Positions 39,202 to 48,706 of a stretch of 64,000 nucleotides of DNA are shown here, piece after piece. How positions within the stretch are numbered: position 1 is the first letter of the stretch; every line of letters begins with the position of its first letter. The notes below the pieces were generated by a model, which ran no database searches, had not been told where the DNA came from, and saw only the letters and a list, made by a program, of their open reading frames with translations. Both the position numbers and the translations under genes were made by a program. The DNA is from a methane-oxidizing endosymbiont of Gigantopelta aegis (GTDB lineage Bacteria > Pseudomonadota > Gammaproteobacteria > Methylococcales > Methylomonadaceae): NCBI RefSeq assembly GCF_016097405.1, contig NZ_JAEHGD010000001.1:1609693-1673692 (forward strand). Reading direction: 5' to 3'.

Positions 39202-39243
39202 TGTCTCCTGAACAGTTAGTTTAATAAAATGGTTTTTTTGTTA

Positions 39244-39270
39244 TTAGCACTCGGTGCTGATGAGTGCTAA
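39244..39270. promoter_or_regulatory. CIRCE operator (HrcA site)
   Basis: TTAGCACTC-N9-GAGTGCTAA, a perfect consensus CIRCE palindrome, 43-69 bases upstream of groES. HrcA represses heat-shock operons through it. No hrcA gene is in the window. Confidence 0.97.
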
Positions 39271-39342
39271 TAATAGTCAGCTTTTGCATTCTGTCAAGTA
39301 CTTTGGCATTATTTGTCGCTCCTTTGCCTTTCCAATAGTGCT

Positions 39343-40089
39343 ATGAACGACAAACAATTACTCCGTTACAGCCGCCAGATTATGCTGCCACAAGTCGATA
39401 TCGAAGGTCAGCAAAAGCTGCTCAACGCCAAGGTATTAATCATTGGCGCCGGTGGGCTCGGCTGTCCGGCATCTATTTATCTGGCGGCGGCTGGTATTGG
39501 GCAAATCACGCTGTTTGATGATGACAACGTCGATTTAACCAATTTACAACGACAGATTGCCCATACCACTGAAGATATAGGGATGGAAAAAGTTTTTTCA
39601 ACCCGGGATACGTTAAAAAAAATCAATCCGGAAACGATTGTTTTAGCGCATCCTGTCCGTCTGGAGGGGGCGAGGTTGCAGAAGGAAGTGGCTAAAGCTG
39701 ATGTGGTGCTAGATTGCAGTGATAATTTCACGACCCGTTTTGCTATTAACAGTGCCTGCGTTCAGCAGAAAACCGACTTGGTGTCCGGTGCGGCAATACG
39801 GTTTGAAGGCCAGGTTTCTGTGTTCAGGCCGTGTCTGGATGAAAGTCCGTGTTATAACTGTCTTTATCAAAACCTAGGTGAAACAGCGCAAAACTGCGCA
39901 ACGCATGGTGTTATTTCGCCCATCACTGGCATTATCGGCAGTATCCAGGCTTTGGAAGCGATTAAAGTATTACTCGATATAGGCGAGCCTCTGGTGGGGC
40001 GCTTGCTGTTATTCGATGGGCTCAGTATGGAATGGAACAGTATGCGATTTAAAAAAAATCCATCCTGTCCAACCTGTGGCGCACGCTAA
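39343..40089 (+). CDS. MoeB/ThiF-type adenylyltransferase
   Basis: About 248 residues, an E1-like enzyme that adenylates the C-terminal Gly of a small sulfur-carrier protein (MoaD or ThiS). Seen: GAGGLGCPASIYLAAAG nucleotide site near residue 35, DDDNVDLTNLQRQI, the conserved Asp/Arg segment, and two zinc-binding CxxC pairs (CYNC in the middle, CPTC near the end). MoeB and ThiF are hard to tell apart by sequence. I chose the ATG at 39343; the frame extends upstream to 39313. It lies divergent from groES. Confidence 0.92.
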   Translation: MNDKQLLRYSRQIMLPQVDIEGQQKLLNAKVLIIGAGGLGCPASIYLAAAGIGQITLFDDDNVDLTNLQRQIAHTTEDIGMEKVFSTRDTLKKINPETIVLAHPVRLEGARLQKEVAKADVVLDCSDNFTTRFAINSACVQQKTDLVSGAAIRFEGQVSVFRPCLDESPCYNCLYQNLGETAQNCATHGVISPITGIIGSIQALEAIKVLLDIGEPLVGRLLLFDGLSMEWNSMRFKKNPSCPTCGAR

Positions 40090-40203
40090 CAGAAAAGGCT
40101 GTTACATTAGAAAGCCGATCCTGGTCACGGGCGATTATAATTTTGACATGTTTCGGCGGGCTTTGCTGTGTGGTCGCTGCCCGCCTTCGCATTTATCCGG
40201 TGC

Positions 40204-41925
40204 TTAACGGTTACGCTGTTTACGTTTGCCAGATTCTGTATTGCGTTTTTTGGTTTGGGACGACTGAGCATTGATTTTGCTGATATTCAGAGGACGGCCA
40301 GCGACGCGTACTTTTTTCAGCGCCTGAAATAAATCTTTGGGCATGCCAGCGGGTAGTTCAACTGTACTGAAAGTATCTTCGATTTTGATTCGGGCGATAT
40401 GTTCGCCATCAATGCCGATTTCGTTTGCGATAGCGCCTACAATATTACCGGGTTTAACCCCGTGCTGTTGGCCGACTTCGATCCGAAAAAGCTCCATCTC
40501 AATAGCGCTTTTACGTTGTTTGCGTCGCGGTTCAGGGCGATCATTTCTGTCTTGTTTCTGACGTGATGATGACTCAGTTGAGCGTGATTTTCGAGGGCTG
40601 TCTTTTACGAGCAGTGGCGTATCGCCTTGGGCGATTTTTGCCAGTGCGGCTGCAATTTCAACAGCAGGAACATCATGTTCGCTCTGATATTGCTCAATAA
40701 GCTGTTCAAAAAAGCTGAGTTCATCTGTTGCCAGAGTATCTGTAATTTGTTGTTTGAAGCGTTTGATTCGGGTGTTATTGATAAATTCGGTAGAGGGTAG
40801 CTGCATTTGCTCAACCGGCTGGCGGGTCGCACGTTCGATATTTTTTAGCAAACGACGCTCTCGCGGAGAAACAAATAAAATGGCATCTCCGGTTCTGCCG
40901 GCGCGGCCCGTTCTGCCGATACGATGCGTATAAGACTCAGTGTCGTAAGGAATATCATAATTGACTACATGGGTGATGCGTTTAACATCTAGGCCGCGTG
41001 CCGCGACATCGGTGGCAATCAAAATATCCACTTTGCCTTTTTTTAGCTGTTCAATTGTACGTTCACGAATAGCCTGCGACATATCGCCATTGATGGCGGC
41101 GGCCGAATGTCCCCGGGCCTGCAATTTCTCGGCCAGTTCGACCGTGGCTGTTTTGGTGCGCACAAAAATAATCATACCATCGAATTCTTCCGCTTCCAGA
41201 ATCCGGGTGAGGGCATCGAGCTTATGTACGCCGCTGACTAACCAATAACGTTGACGAATATTCTCTGCTGTCGCAGTTTTAACCTTGATAGTGATTTGTT
41301 CAGGGTTATGCAAATAGTTTTGGGCAATCTTGCGGATTGCTGTTGGCATGGTGGCTGAAAATAAAGTGGTTTGATGCTGTTTTGGCAATTGTTCCAGAAT
41401 CCATTCCACATCATCAATAAAGCCCATGCGTAACATTTCATCGGCCTCGTCCAGAACCAGGCAGGTCAACTTATCTAGTTTAAGTGTGCCTTTGCGCATA
41501 TGGTCCATCACTCGGCCGGGTGTTCCAACGACGACATGAGCGCCGCGTTTTAGTTGGCGGAGCTGAATGCTGTAATCTTGACCGCCATAAATAGGTAAAA
41601 CATGGAAACCCTTGATTTTGGAGGCATAGCGTTGAAAAGCCTCGGCTACCTGAATGGCTAGTTCCCGGGTCGGGGCTAACACGAGAACTTGTGGATCTTT
41701 TTGTTTGATGTCCAGACGCGATAACAAAGGTAAGGCGAATGCCGCCGTTTTACCTGTGCCGGTTTGGGCTTGGCCGAGTACGTCACGGCCGTCCATGATA
41801 TAAGGGATGATTTCCGCCTGGATAGGCGAGGGCGTTTCGTAGCCGACTGTTTTTAATGCCTTTAAAACAGGTTCTGATAAACCGAGACTTTGAAATGATG
41901 GTGTTGGTGTAATTGATTCTGTCAT
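40204..41925 (-). CDS. deaD: DEAD-box RNA helicase, DeaD/CsdA type
   Basis: 573 residues. Helicase core: AQTGTGKTAAF, PTRELAIQ, VGTPGRVMDH, DEAD (VLDEADEML), SAT, and HRIGRTGRAG. The C-terminus has a basic linker (SRKSRSTESSSRQKQ) and a DbpA-like RNA-binding domain (ELFRIEVGQQHGVKPGNIVG). Acts in ribosome assembly and RNA unwinding, often cold-induced. Followed by a gap and the tRNA-Lys gene on the same strand. Confidence 0.97.
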   Translation of the reverse strand: MTESITPTPSFQSLGLSEPVLKALKTVGYETPSPIQAEIIPYIMDGRDVLGQAQTGTGKTAAFALPLLSRLDIKQKDPQVLVLAPTRELAIQVAEAFQRYASKIKGFHVLPIYGGQDYSIQLRQLKRGAHVVVGTPGRVMDHMRKGTLKLDKLTCLVLDEADEMLRMGFIDDVEWILEQLPKQHQTTLFSATMPTAIRKIAQNYLHNPEQITIKVKTATAENIRQRYWLVSGVHKLDALTRILEAEEFDGMIIFVRTKTATVELAEKLQARGHSAAAINGDMSQAIRERTIEQLKKGKVDILIATDVAARGLDVKRITHVVNYDIPYDTESYTHRIGRTGRAGRTGDAILFVSPRERRLLKNIERATRQPVEQMQLPSTEFINNTRIKRFKQQITDTLATDELSFFEQLIEQYQSEHDVPAVEIAAALAKIAQGDTPLLVKDSPRKSRSTESSSRQKQDRNDRPEPRRKQRKSAIEMELFRIEVGQQHGVKPGNIVGAIANEIGIDGEHIARIKIEDTFSTVELPAGMPKDLFQALKKVRVAGRPLNISKINAQSSQTKKRNTESGKRKQRNR

Positions 41926-42091
41926 TAAATGTTGAGTGCTTGAATGGATAGGGAGGTCAGCGAAGTGTTTAAGTCTTTATTCGCTGGTAAGTTAAGTCTT
42001 CTTATAGACTTTAAGGCCCAATATTTTTTCCACTGCAAGTTGTTCGAAAGCGGTTTTTTTCAGGATAGTACAGGAAGGAGAAAAGATTGAG

Positions 42092-42167
42092 TGGTGGGTC
42101 GTGAGCGATTCGAACGCTCGACCATCGCATTAAAAGTGCGGTGCTCTACCGGCTGAGCTAACGACCC
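42092..42167 (-). tRNA. tRNA-Lys (anticodon TTT)
   Basis: 76 bases on the minus strand, from GGGTCGTTAGCTCAGC to ACCCACCA, with CCA encoded. Anticodon TTT (reads AAA/AAG) in CACTTTTAATG, T-loop GTTCGAATC. The acceptor stem GGGTCGT pairs with ACGACCC. Fits a standard cloverleaf. Confidence 0.98.
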
Positions 42168-42588
42168 GTAAGAAAGAATGCGCATTATACGGATAAGATC
42201 AGAGGTATGCAAGTTTTTTGTGACTGTTTTTAAAAAACGAGCTGAAGAAATCAACGAAAAAAGACTTGACTTTTGTTAACTATTGAAAAAATAACAGCTA
42301 AAAAAGTTGTGCACAAAAACTGTGGATAACTTTGTGGATTAAATGCGAAAAAAGGGCTGAAGGGCGCAGTTTTGTTACAGTTGTGTTAAATTGTGTAGAA
42401 AATAGACAATTATAAAAGTTTAATAATATCAATTGGTTGTGTGGAGTTTTGTTTTTTTGATGACATCCTCCAATAATAAAGTGACGTTATCTGACGATTT
42501 TATAGCATTGTGGAAAGATTCGTTTATAACAGCTTGATTGCTGGAGACCGAAGTGGATTATTTTTAAAAAAGTCGGTCTCCATGCTGT
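42168..42588. other. Non-coding interval with DnaA-box-like cluster and a stem-loop
   Basis: About 420 bases without a gene. Contains three DnaA-box-like motifs at 42307-42341: TTGTGCACAA, TGTGGATAA (matches TTATCCACA on the other strand) and TGTGGATTA. The AT-rich surroundings, and the absence of dnaA, dnaN or gyrB genes nearby, leave it as a possible DnaA-titration or regulatory site. A GGAGACCGA/TCGGTCTCC stem-loop (42543-42551, 42573-42581) sits after the rubredoxin gene. Confidence 0.5.
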
Positions 42589-42771
42589 TTATATCTCAAT
42601 CAATTTGAAGAAACTTTTTGGCGCACCACAAATAGGGCAAGCCCATTCTTCCGGAATATCTTCCCAGCGTGTACCCGGCGCGATACCGCTGTCGGGGTCG
42701 CCTTTTTCCTCATCATAAACATGTTCGCATTCCATACACCGGTATTTTCTATAATTTGCATAATCAGACAT
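42589..42771 (-). CDS. Rubredoxin
   Basis: 60 residues, a one-iron electron-transfer protein. Two CxxC-type iron pairs: C12/C15 (RCMECEHVYDEE) and C45/C48 (ACPICGAPKS). The family-typical PGTRWEDIPEEW precedes the second pair. A small intact gene, 11 bases before the Gfo/Idh gene's end. Confidence 0.97.
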   Translation of the reverse strand: MSDYANYRKYRCMECEHVYDEEKGDPDSGIAPGTRWEDIPEEWACPICGAPKSFFKLIEI

Positions 42772-42782
42772 GATTTTTTTCC

Positions 42783-43787
42783 TTAAACTTGGATAGTTTT
42801 GCCGTTTTCTGCCGATTGGTTAATCGCGACGATGGTGCGGCAATTAGCTTTAGCATCTTCAAGGCTAAGTGCCGGTTGTTTGTCGTTTAAGACACAGTCG
42901 GAAAAATGTTCAATTTCCAGGGTAAAGTGATTCGCTGCTGGAAGGCGCTCTTCGGTTTGTTGACCGGCTTCTGTCCACCAAGAAATGATGGGAGTATCCC
43001 CGGGCAATTGCCAGACATTGTGACATTTCAAGCCCCCCTGAGTACCAATAATCTCGTATTCGGCGCGACGGGCACGTTCAAAGCTGAAATCAAACTGGGC
43101 AAAACGACCCTCACCAAAATCCAATACACCGCTTTGACTGACGTCGGCGCCACTGTCGGTGTATTTTGCCAGGCTAGTGGCGGCTTTGGGCAAGCTATCG
43201 AAGTGGCGACGGATAGTATGAATAGCGTAGCAGCCAATATCCCACATGGCGCCGCCGCCATGAGCGACATCTTTTTCCAGCCGATAAAGGCGAGCGGGTT
43301 TCATCATAAAGGAAAAACAACTGCGTACGTTACGAATCTCGCCGATGATACCTGAGTCAAGAATTTCTGCGACCCGTTGATGTTGTGGGTGGAAGTGATA
43401 CATAAAACCTTCCATCACTTTAACCTGTTTTTCGGCAGCGGCGCTTTGGATGGACTCGATATCAGCGACTGTCAATGCCATCGGTTTTTCGCACAAGACA
43501 TGTTTGCCTTTTTCAATAGCGCGCAAGGCCCACTTGGCATGTTCATCATTGGCCATCGGTAGATAAACGGCCTGAATATCAGGGTTGTCGAGCAATTGCT
43601 CAGGGTCATCATAGGTTTGGACATTTGATGCCCCGGCACCATACTGTTCCAGGGTTTCGCGTGCCGCACCAGGACGTCGGCTAGCGATGGCGACAAGTTC
43701 ACTGTTTTTGGCGGCAATAATAGCCGGCATCAGGCGTTGGTTGATACGTGCTGCGCCAAGAATGCCCCATTTTAAGGTTTCTGACAT
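42783..43787 (-). CDS. Gfo/Idh/MocA family oxidoreductase
   Basis: 334 residues. NAD(P)-binding start GILGAARINQRLMPAI near residue 8, EKPMALTVAD (Lys/Pro of the conserved EKP motif), and the C-terminal alpha/beta substrate domain. Acts on sugars or sugar derivatives as a dehydrogenase; the substrate is not evident. I chose the ATG at 43787, preceded by AAAGGGAAA; the open frame runs 12 codons further up. Beside a sugar-kinase gene in divergent orientation, suggesting sugar metabolism. Confidence 0.9.
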   Translation of the reverse strand: MSETLKWGILGAARINQRLMPAIIAAKNSELVAIASRRPGAARETLEQYGAGASNVQTYDDPEQLLDNPDIQAVYLPMANDEHAKWALRAIEKGKHVLCEKPMALTVADIESIQSAAAEKQVKVMEGFMYHFHPQHQRVAEILDSGIIGEIRNVRSCFSFMMKPARLYRLEKDVAHGGGAMWDIGCYAIHTIRRHFDSLPKAATSLAKYTDSGADVSQSGVLDFGEGRFAQFDFSFERARRAEYEIIGTQGGLKCHNVWQLPGDTPIISWWTEAGQQTEERLPAANHFTLEIEHFSDCVLNDKQPALSLEDAKANCRTIVAINQSAENGKTIQV

Positions 43788-43905
43788 GGTTTTTTCCCTT
43801 TGGTCTGCGAAGACTATAAACATAACGGGAATAAAATGACTTGTCCAGATGTAAACTATTTAATCCATATAGGCATTAAAACGACAACAAGAATGAGATG
43901 TAGGC

Positions 43906-44754
43906 ATGAATCAAAAAACTAAACAAATTGCCTTGTTCGGTGAAGTGCTGTTTGATCAGTTTCCAGACGGCAAACAAGTACTCGGTGGTGCACCGTTTAA
44001 TGTTGCTTGGCATTTGCAGGCATTTGGGGTGGAGCCTTTATTTATTTCCCGTGTTGGAAAGGATGACAATGGCGAAAACATTCTGGCGACCATGCAAAAC
44101 TGGGATATGCGGATCGATGCCGTGCAAATTGATACGCAGCATCCGACTGGGTGTGTGCAAATCCAGTTGCAAAATGGAGAGCCGAGCTATGACATCGTGG
44201 CGGATAGTGCCTGGGATTTTATTGATGTGACAGCCTTGCCAGATTTGTCTAACATCAAGCTTTTTTATCATGGCTCGTTGGTGTTCAGGCAGACGATGAG
44301 TCGGCAGTGTTTAGCGCGGATTTTAGCGGGCGATTTTAAGCGCTTTGTCGATGTCAATCTGCGCGATCCCTGGTGGTGCAGGCATCGACTTGAACAGATG
44401 ATTGAATCGGCGACATGGTTGAAATTAAATACAGACGAGCAGCTGCAGTTACAAAAAGAAATAACAGGTTTCGGCGGTAATCTGATTGTGACAGCCGGGG
44501 CGGCGGGGGCTACTTTTTTGCCGCAGCAGGGCGAGGCACTGACAGTGTCGCCAACACCGACTATGGTTGTCGATACCGTTGGGGCGGGCGATGCCTTCAG
44601 TAGTATTGTTTTGTTGGGTATTCTGTCTGACTGGCCTATGCCACTTACCTTCGAACGGGCACAACAATTTGCAAGTCGGGTGGTGGAGCTACAGGGGGCG
44701 ACGACTCAGGATAGAGCATTTTATCAGGATTTTATTCGGCAGTGGCGGCTGTGA
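43906..44754 (+). CDS. PfkB-family carbohydrate kinase (fructokinase-like)
   Basis: 282 residues, ribokinase fold. N-terminal FGEVLFDQFPDGKQVLGGAPFNVAWH, ATP site and catalytic DTVGAGDAF near residue 222. The GGAPFN and family start fit fructokinases or related sugar kinases. In methanotrophs such genes often belong to sucrose metabolism, but no sps/ams gene is seen here. It overlaps the end of the hcnC-like gene by 23 bases. Confidence 0.88.
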   Translation: MNQKTKQIALFGEVLFDQFPDGKQVLGGAPFNVAWHLQAFGVEPLFISRVGKDDNGENILATMQNWDMRIDAVQIDTQHPTGCVQIQLQNGEPSYDIVADSAWDFIDVTALPDLSNIKLFYHGSLVFRQTMSRQCLARILAGDFKRFVDVNLRDPWWCRHRLEQMIESATWLKLNTDEQLQLQKEITGFGGNLIVTAGAAGATFLPQQGEALTVSPTPTMVVDTVGAGDAFSSIVLLGILSDWPMPLTFERAQQFASRVVELQGATTQDRAFYQDFIRQWRL

Positions 44755-45217
44755 CGGTGTGAAAACGGCTTATCGAAAAAGCGTCGATAGGCAGGTCGGT
44801 TTTTCCTGTATCAATCAGCTCAGCCATGATTTTTCCGATGATGGGCGAAAGCTGAAAACCATGCGCAGAAAAACCGAAGGCATGGTAAACCGAATCAAAT
44901 CGTTGTGAGCGGCCGATAATCGGTAGATTGTCTGGGGTAAAGCCTTCGATGCCGGCCCAGGCACGAACAATACGTGTGTTTTTAAGTTGCGGGAAAAAAT
45001 CCAATACGGTCTTAGCACTTTTTGCCATTTGCGGCCAGTTTATTTCTGTGTGTTCTGTGTCAAAATCTAGTTTTGCTACTAGCGCGCCGCCAATAATGAC
45101 AGTGCCATTTTGCATTTGTTTGAATGAAAGCTTGCGACTGGCAGCGCCGATTACTGGGTCGATAAAATGCGGCAAGCGTTCTGTAACCATTAGCATCAAT
45201 GCTTTTGCCGCGGTAAA
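44732..45217 (-). pseudogene. HcnC-like FAD oxidoreductase, C-terminal fragment
   Basis: About 160 residues of the C-terminal half of a glycine/D-amino-acid oxidase-type flavoprotein (VTERLPHFIDPVIG, RIVRAWAGIEGFTPDNLPIIG, HAFGFSAHGFQLSPIIG). The N-terminal half is at 46846-47503, beyond an IS3 insertion. It resembles HcnC or an opine-oxidase subunit. Rejoined, the protein still needs one frame correction. Confidence 0.8.
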
Positions 45218-45248
45218 TGTCAAAGTAACTGTCGCCAAAAGTTGAAAA

Positions 45249-46196
45249 TTAATGAATGATATTGGGCTTGTTGACTGAGCGCGAATCATTCGGTTTATCA
45301 GGATTTAGGCAGACGTCAGATTGCCAATCCCAGTTTCGGGTATGTTGACTCCATCGTTTGGGGTTTTGAGCTTTAGCGGCCTCATAGACCGCTTTACGCT
45401 GGATTAATATCGCCTGATCTTTAGCCTCATGGCGTTGGGCCGGTGTGACAAATTGAATACCACTATGCCGATGCTGGTGATTGTACCAGTCCACAAAGCC
45501 TGCGACCCATTCCCTGGCAGCCGCTATTGTCTCAAAGGGCTGTGAAGGATATTTAGGCGTATATTTAAGCGTCCTGAATAGGGATTCGGAATAAGGATTG
45601 TCATTACTCACCGCTGGCCGACTGAGTGAAGTCGCTACCCCCAGTTTTTGCAAGGTTGCCAGCATGGTTGCGCCTTTCATTGGGCTACCGTTGTCAGAAT
45701 GCAAAACCACCTGCTCGCGTTGAATGCATTCACGTTGGCAGATATCGGTGATGACATCGGCCGCATACTGACTGCTTTCTTCCTGGTAGACCTGCCAGCC
45801 GACAATTTTACGGCTAAAGATATCCATAAACAGGTACAGATAAAAGAACTGTCCTTTGACTTGCGTTGCCAGATAGGTGATATCCCAAGTGTAAATCTGA
45901 TTGGGCGATGTTGCGGTCAAGGCTTTCGGTTTGCTGCGCGAGCTAGGTGTCCGACTGGTATGCCGGTGTGATAATTGATTGGCCTCCCTTAAAACTCGAT
46001 AAAAACTGGATTCTGAAGCAATATATTGACCACGCTCGGCCAATATCGGCACGATTTGATGCGGCGTACAGTCTTTAAATTCGTCCGAATTAGCGATAGC
46101 AAGTATCTCGGCTCGTTCCTCGTCACTGAGCTTATGGCTCGGGGTAAACTGACGCTGTGTCCGGCCATCGACGGATAGCGTTTCAGTTTTTGCCAA
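45249..46196 (-). CDS. IS3-family OrfB integrase-like protein
   Basis: 315 residues with the rve integrase core: YTWDITYLATQVKG, FSRKIVGWQVYQEE, HSDNGSPMKGA and DNPYSESLFRTLKY (D, D, E). The frame overlaps orfA; the region around CAAAAACTG may support -1 frameshifting to make OrfAB (inference). Intact in this copy. Confidence 0.93.
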   Translation of the reverse strand: MAKTETLSVDGRTQRQFTPSHKLSDEERAEILAIANSDEFKDCTPHQIVPILAERGQYIASESSFYRVLREANQLSHRHTSRTPSSRSKPKALTATSPNQIYTWDITYLATQVKGQFFYLYLFMDIFSRKIVGWQVYQEESSQYAADVITDICQRECIQREQVVLHSDNGSPMKGATMLATLQKLGVATSLSRPAVSNDNPYSESLFRTLKYTPKYPSQPFETIAAAREWVAGFVDWYNHQHRHSGIQFVTPAQRHEAKDQAILIQRKAVYEAAKAQNPKRWSQHTRNWDWQSDVCLNPDKPNDSRSVNKPNIIH

Positions 46197-46801
46197 CGCT
46201 GCAAAGTGCGTAAGCTGATGCCGATGATCTCGGCGGCTTTTGATTTTCTTGCGCCCAGGCCGACGGCTTCATCAAAATATTCCAACCATTGTTCGCGTTC
46301 TGCAAGAGAAATCATCACGCCTTTTCCTCCCAGAACGCTCGGCACTTTTTGGAGCACCAATAAGGCGGCGGCTTCTGCCAAGGCCTTTTCCTTGCGATTT
46401 AATTCTTTTTCCAGTTGTTTTATCTCATCCCGTAAAGACTTGTCTGATCGGGATTTTCCTGATTGTTCTGCTTTGTCGGTTTTCTTGATAAACTCGTCTT
46501 TCCAAACATCAAGATGATGCGGAAATATACCGTGTTGACGGCAAAAGGCATTTAACGCCTCACCTTCTAAAGCGACGCTTTCCATTAATAAAGCAAAACG
46601 CTCTGCCATTGACCAGTCAGCTGGGCGTTTATTCATCGGGGTGTCTGTCATAGGCGTTGTACGAGGTTTCTTTAGCCAGTTTTTAAGGGTAAACAAGTTT
46701 ACATTCAATTCATCAGCGATACACTGTATCGTTTTATCACCACGTTGCAATACTTTTGATATGGCTTGTTCTTTAAATGCTTTACTATAACGTTGGGACA
46801 T
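45989..46801 (-). CDS. IS3-family OrfA
   Basis: About 270 residues from ATG 46801: a helix-turn-helix (AISKVLQRGDKTIQCIADELN), then a leucine-zipper-like coiled coil (EKELNRKEKALAEAAALLVLQK), then a second helix-turn-helix-like region SLRTLQRWQ. The ORF upstream extension to 46834 lies in the terminal repeat. The last about 65 residues overlap the orfB frame. Confidence 0.85.
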   Translation of the reverse strand: MSQRYSKAFKEQAISKVLQRGDKTIQCIADELNVNLFTLKNWLKKPRTTPMTDTPMNKRPADWSMAERFALLMESVALEGEALNAFCRQHGIFPHHLDVWKDEFIKKTDKAEQSGKSRSDKSLRDEIKQLEKELNRKEKALAEAAALLVLQKVPSVLGGKGVMISLAEREQWLEYFDEAVGLGARKSKAAEIIGISLRTLQRWQKLKRYPSMAGHSVSLPRAISSVTRNEPRYLLSLIRTNLKTVRRIKSCRYWPSVVNILLQNPVFIEF

Positions 46802-46845
46802 CGTTTTATTCCTCTGTTTTAATAGAGGCGACAACTAGTCTGACA

Positions 46846-47503
46846 CAGGGGGCCGTGAGCGGAACCGCTTCTTCAAATTGTGCGGTCAGTTGATTGGCCC
46901 AGGCACCGGCGCAATTGACCAGGATTGGGCTGGAAAAGCGCCCCTGTGATGTGCGTATTTCCCAAGTATTGTCAATTTGTCGCAGCTGATAGACTTTTGT
47001 GTGGGATAAAAATTTAGCCCCAAACGATTCGGCCTTGTGGCGAAAGGCTGTAAGCGCATGATAGGGTCGGCCGTAACCATCGGTTTTGCAGAGCAAAGCA
47101 CCGACACAGTGCGGCGCCAGGGCTGGAACGCGCTGATAAAGCTCTTTTTGCCAATCAGTTCTTCATGTCGATAGCCCAAACTTTGCACCTGTGCGGCGCG
47201 TTGTTCGAGTTTTTCCATATCGGCTGCGTTTTCTGCTACCCGCATACCGCCTGGAAAACGGGCGTCACAATCGGAGTCGGCCCATATTTCAACGCTATGC
47301 CACATCTGTGTTGCGGCTACAGACAGTGGGATTTCGGCCGGATCGCGATTGAGTAATCGTAAGCCGCCTGCATTTGCGCCGGAAGCATGTCGTCCGGGAC
47401 TGTCTTTATCAACTACAATGCAGCGGTAACCTCGCATGCTCAATTGTAATGCGGTGGAGGTGCCAATCAGACCAGCGCCGACGATTAAAACATCTGCATC
47501 CAT
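46846..47503 (-). pseudogene. HcnC-like FAD oxidoreductase, N-terminal part (frameshifted)
   Basis: Starts MDADVLIVGAGLIGTSTALQ, the FAD-binding GxGxxG. A missing base in the A-run near 47145 shifts the frame after IGKK; reading then continues with ALAPHCVGALLCKTDGYGR to the IS3 end at 46846. The companion C-terminal piece is at 44732-45217. With the HcnB-like gene upstream, this fits a cyanide-synthase-like or opine/glycine-oxidase module. Confidence 0.82.
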
Positions 47504-47506
47504 GAG

Positions 47507-48075
47507 CTATTCCTCGTATTCCAGTCTGGAAAGTTGTTGTAAGGTTAATGGCGTAACGGGTGGTCGACCGCGGAAAATACCGGCATTAGCAATATGGCAA
47601 CCGGTCTCAGTCGCAACGATATGGGCGACGCTCAGGCTGCATTGACGCCCCTGACACGGTCCCATGCCGCAGCGGGTAAAGTATTTTACCTGATTGCTAT
47701 CATCATGGCCTTGGGCGATAGCGTGTCGAATTTGGCCGGCGGTGATTTCTTCACAGCGGCAGACTAGCGTGTCGTCCGCAGGATTCAGCCAGGATTCCGG
47801 GATGCGGAAATAACGCTCAAGAAAAGGCCTGATGGCGCGATCTGTACGTAGGCATTTTAAATCCTGTTTCGCCAGCCGGTCACGTTGATGATGAGAAATT
47901 TTCCCGGCCTTGAACAGGCAAGCCAGCGCCGATAATCGACCGGCATATTCGGCAGATTTTGCACCATAAATACCCGAACTGTCGCCGGCGATGAAAATGC
48001 CGTCAAGGCTGCTGTGTCCCCAGTTATCCGTGACTGGTTGCCAGCATTGCTGGCTGTCGTTCCAGCGATGCTGAC
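47507..48075 (-). pseudogene. HcnB-like FAD/NAD(P) oxidoreductase, C-terminal fragment
   Basis: About 185 native residues: LDGIFIAGDSSGIYGAKSAEYAGRLSA, then a BFD-type [2Fe-2S] domain with VCRCEEIT and RCGMGPCQGRQC (four Cys in C-x-C ... C-x4-C). The FAD-binding N-terminus is lost at the IS5 end (48076). It is 3 bases before the HcnC-like start, as in hcnBC-type operons. Confidence 0.82.
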
Positions 48076-48656
48076 GGCTTTGTTGCATAAATAATCCACA
48101 GCGTACTCTTTTCTTAAATTCCAGTCTTTATTCATGAAACAGAATAACTTTCAGGCATACCCAGGCCTGTCATTTTATTCATTGCGCCGACGCGGAGATA
48201 CGCCTCAACCATCTGAGCCGCAAAGGTCCGGTTTTTTAATTGGCCACTAAAGAGCGTTTTGATGCGAAACATAGCCGTTTCAGCCAGGCTGCGTTGATGA
48301 TAACCACTTTCTTGTTTCCATGCCTTTCTCCCGATTTCAGCGCAACGTTGAACAATCGCTGTTCTTGGATGAGTTCTCCCATCTTCATCACTCGGCCATT
48401 CCACCGCCCCTTCCCGCGGCGGTATCAATGCATCGGCGCCTTTGTTACGAATCGCCTGATGACACTGGATCGTATCATAAGCGCCATCCGCCGCCACACT
48501 GGCAACTTGGTCGTGTTCATCCAGCTGCTCTAATAAATCCGGCAAGACTTCGGAATCACCAACAAAATTAGCCGTCATCTCAACTGCCACGACTTCCTGC
48601 GTTTGTGCATCAACCATGATATGGAGTTTACGCCAGGTTCTGCGCTTGCCGCTAAA
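48076..48656 (-). mobile_element. Left part of a split IS5-family element (transposase C-terminal half)
   Basis: Starts at the IS end GGCTTTGTTGCATAAAT. It contains about 175 residues of an IS5 transposase C-terminal half (GKRRTWRKLHIMVDAQTQ, SVAADGAYDTIQCHQAIRNKG, ALIPPREGAVEW, RTAIVQRC, SLAETAMFRIK). It is cut at 48656 by an IS3 end. The N-terminal half is on the other side of the IS3-bounded block at 60361-60617; about 80 central residues are not found. Confidence 0.85.
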
Positions 48657-48706
48657 TGTCAACCAACCTGTCGCATTTTTTGCAATAATTTACGAAATGA
48701 ATTTTA

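Larger units (their letters stand above)
45218..46845 (-). mobile_element. IS3-family element C
   Basis: 1628 bases with ends TGTCAAAGTAACTGTCGCC and TGTCAGACTAGTTGTCGCC (read inward). It carries orfA and orfB on the minus strand, overlapping as in IS3. No clear target duplication is seen at the two ends. Confidence 0.88.

Noticed and set aside
42060-42254. Small minus-strand open frame overlapping the tRNA-Lys
   Set aside because: It lies across a clear tRNA gene and has no protein features.
42168-42588. Chromosomal origin (oriC)
   Set aside because: Only three DnaA-like motifs, no dnaA, dnaN, gyrB or rpmH gene, and no DUE-like 13-mers seen.
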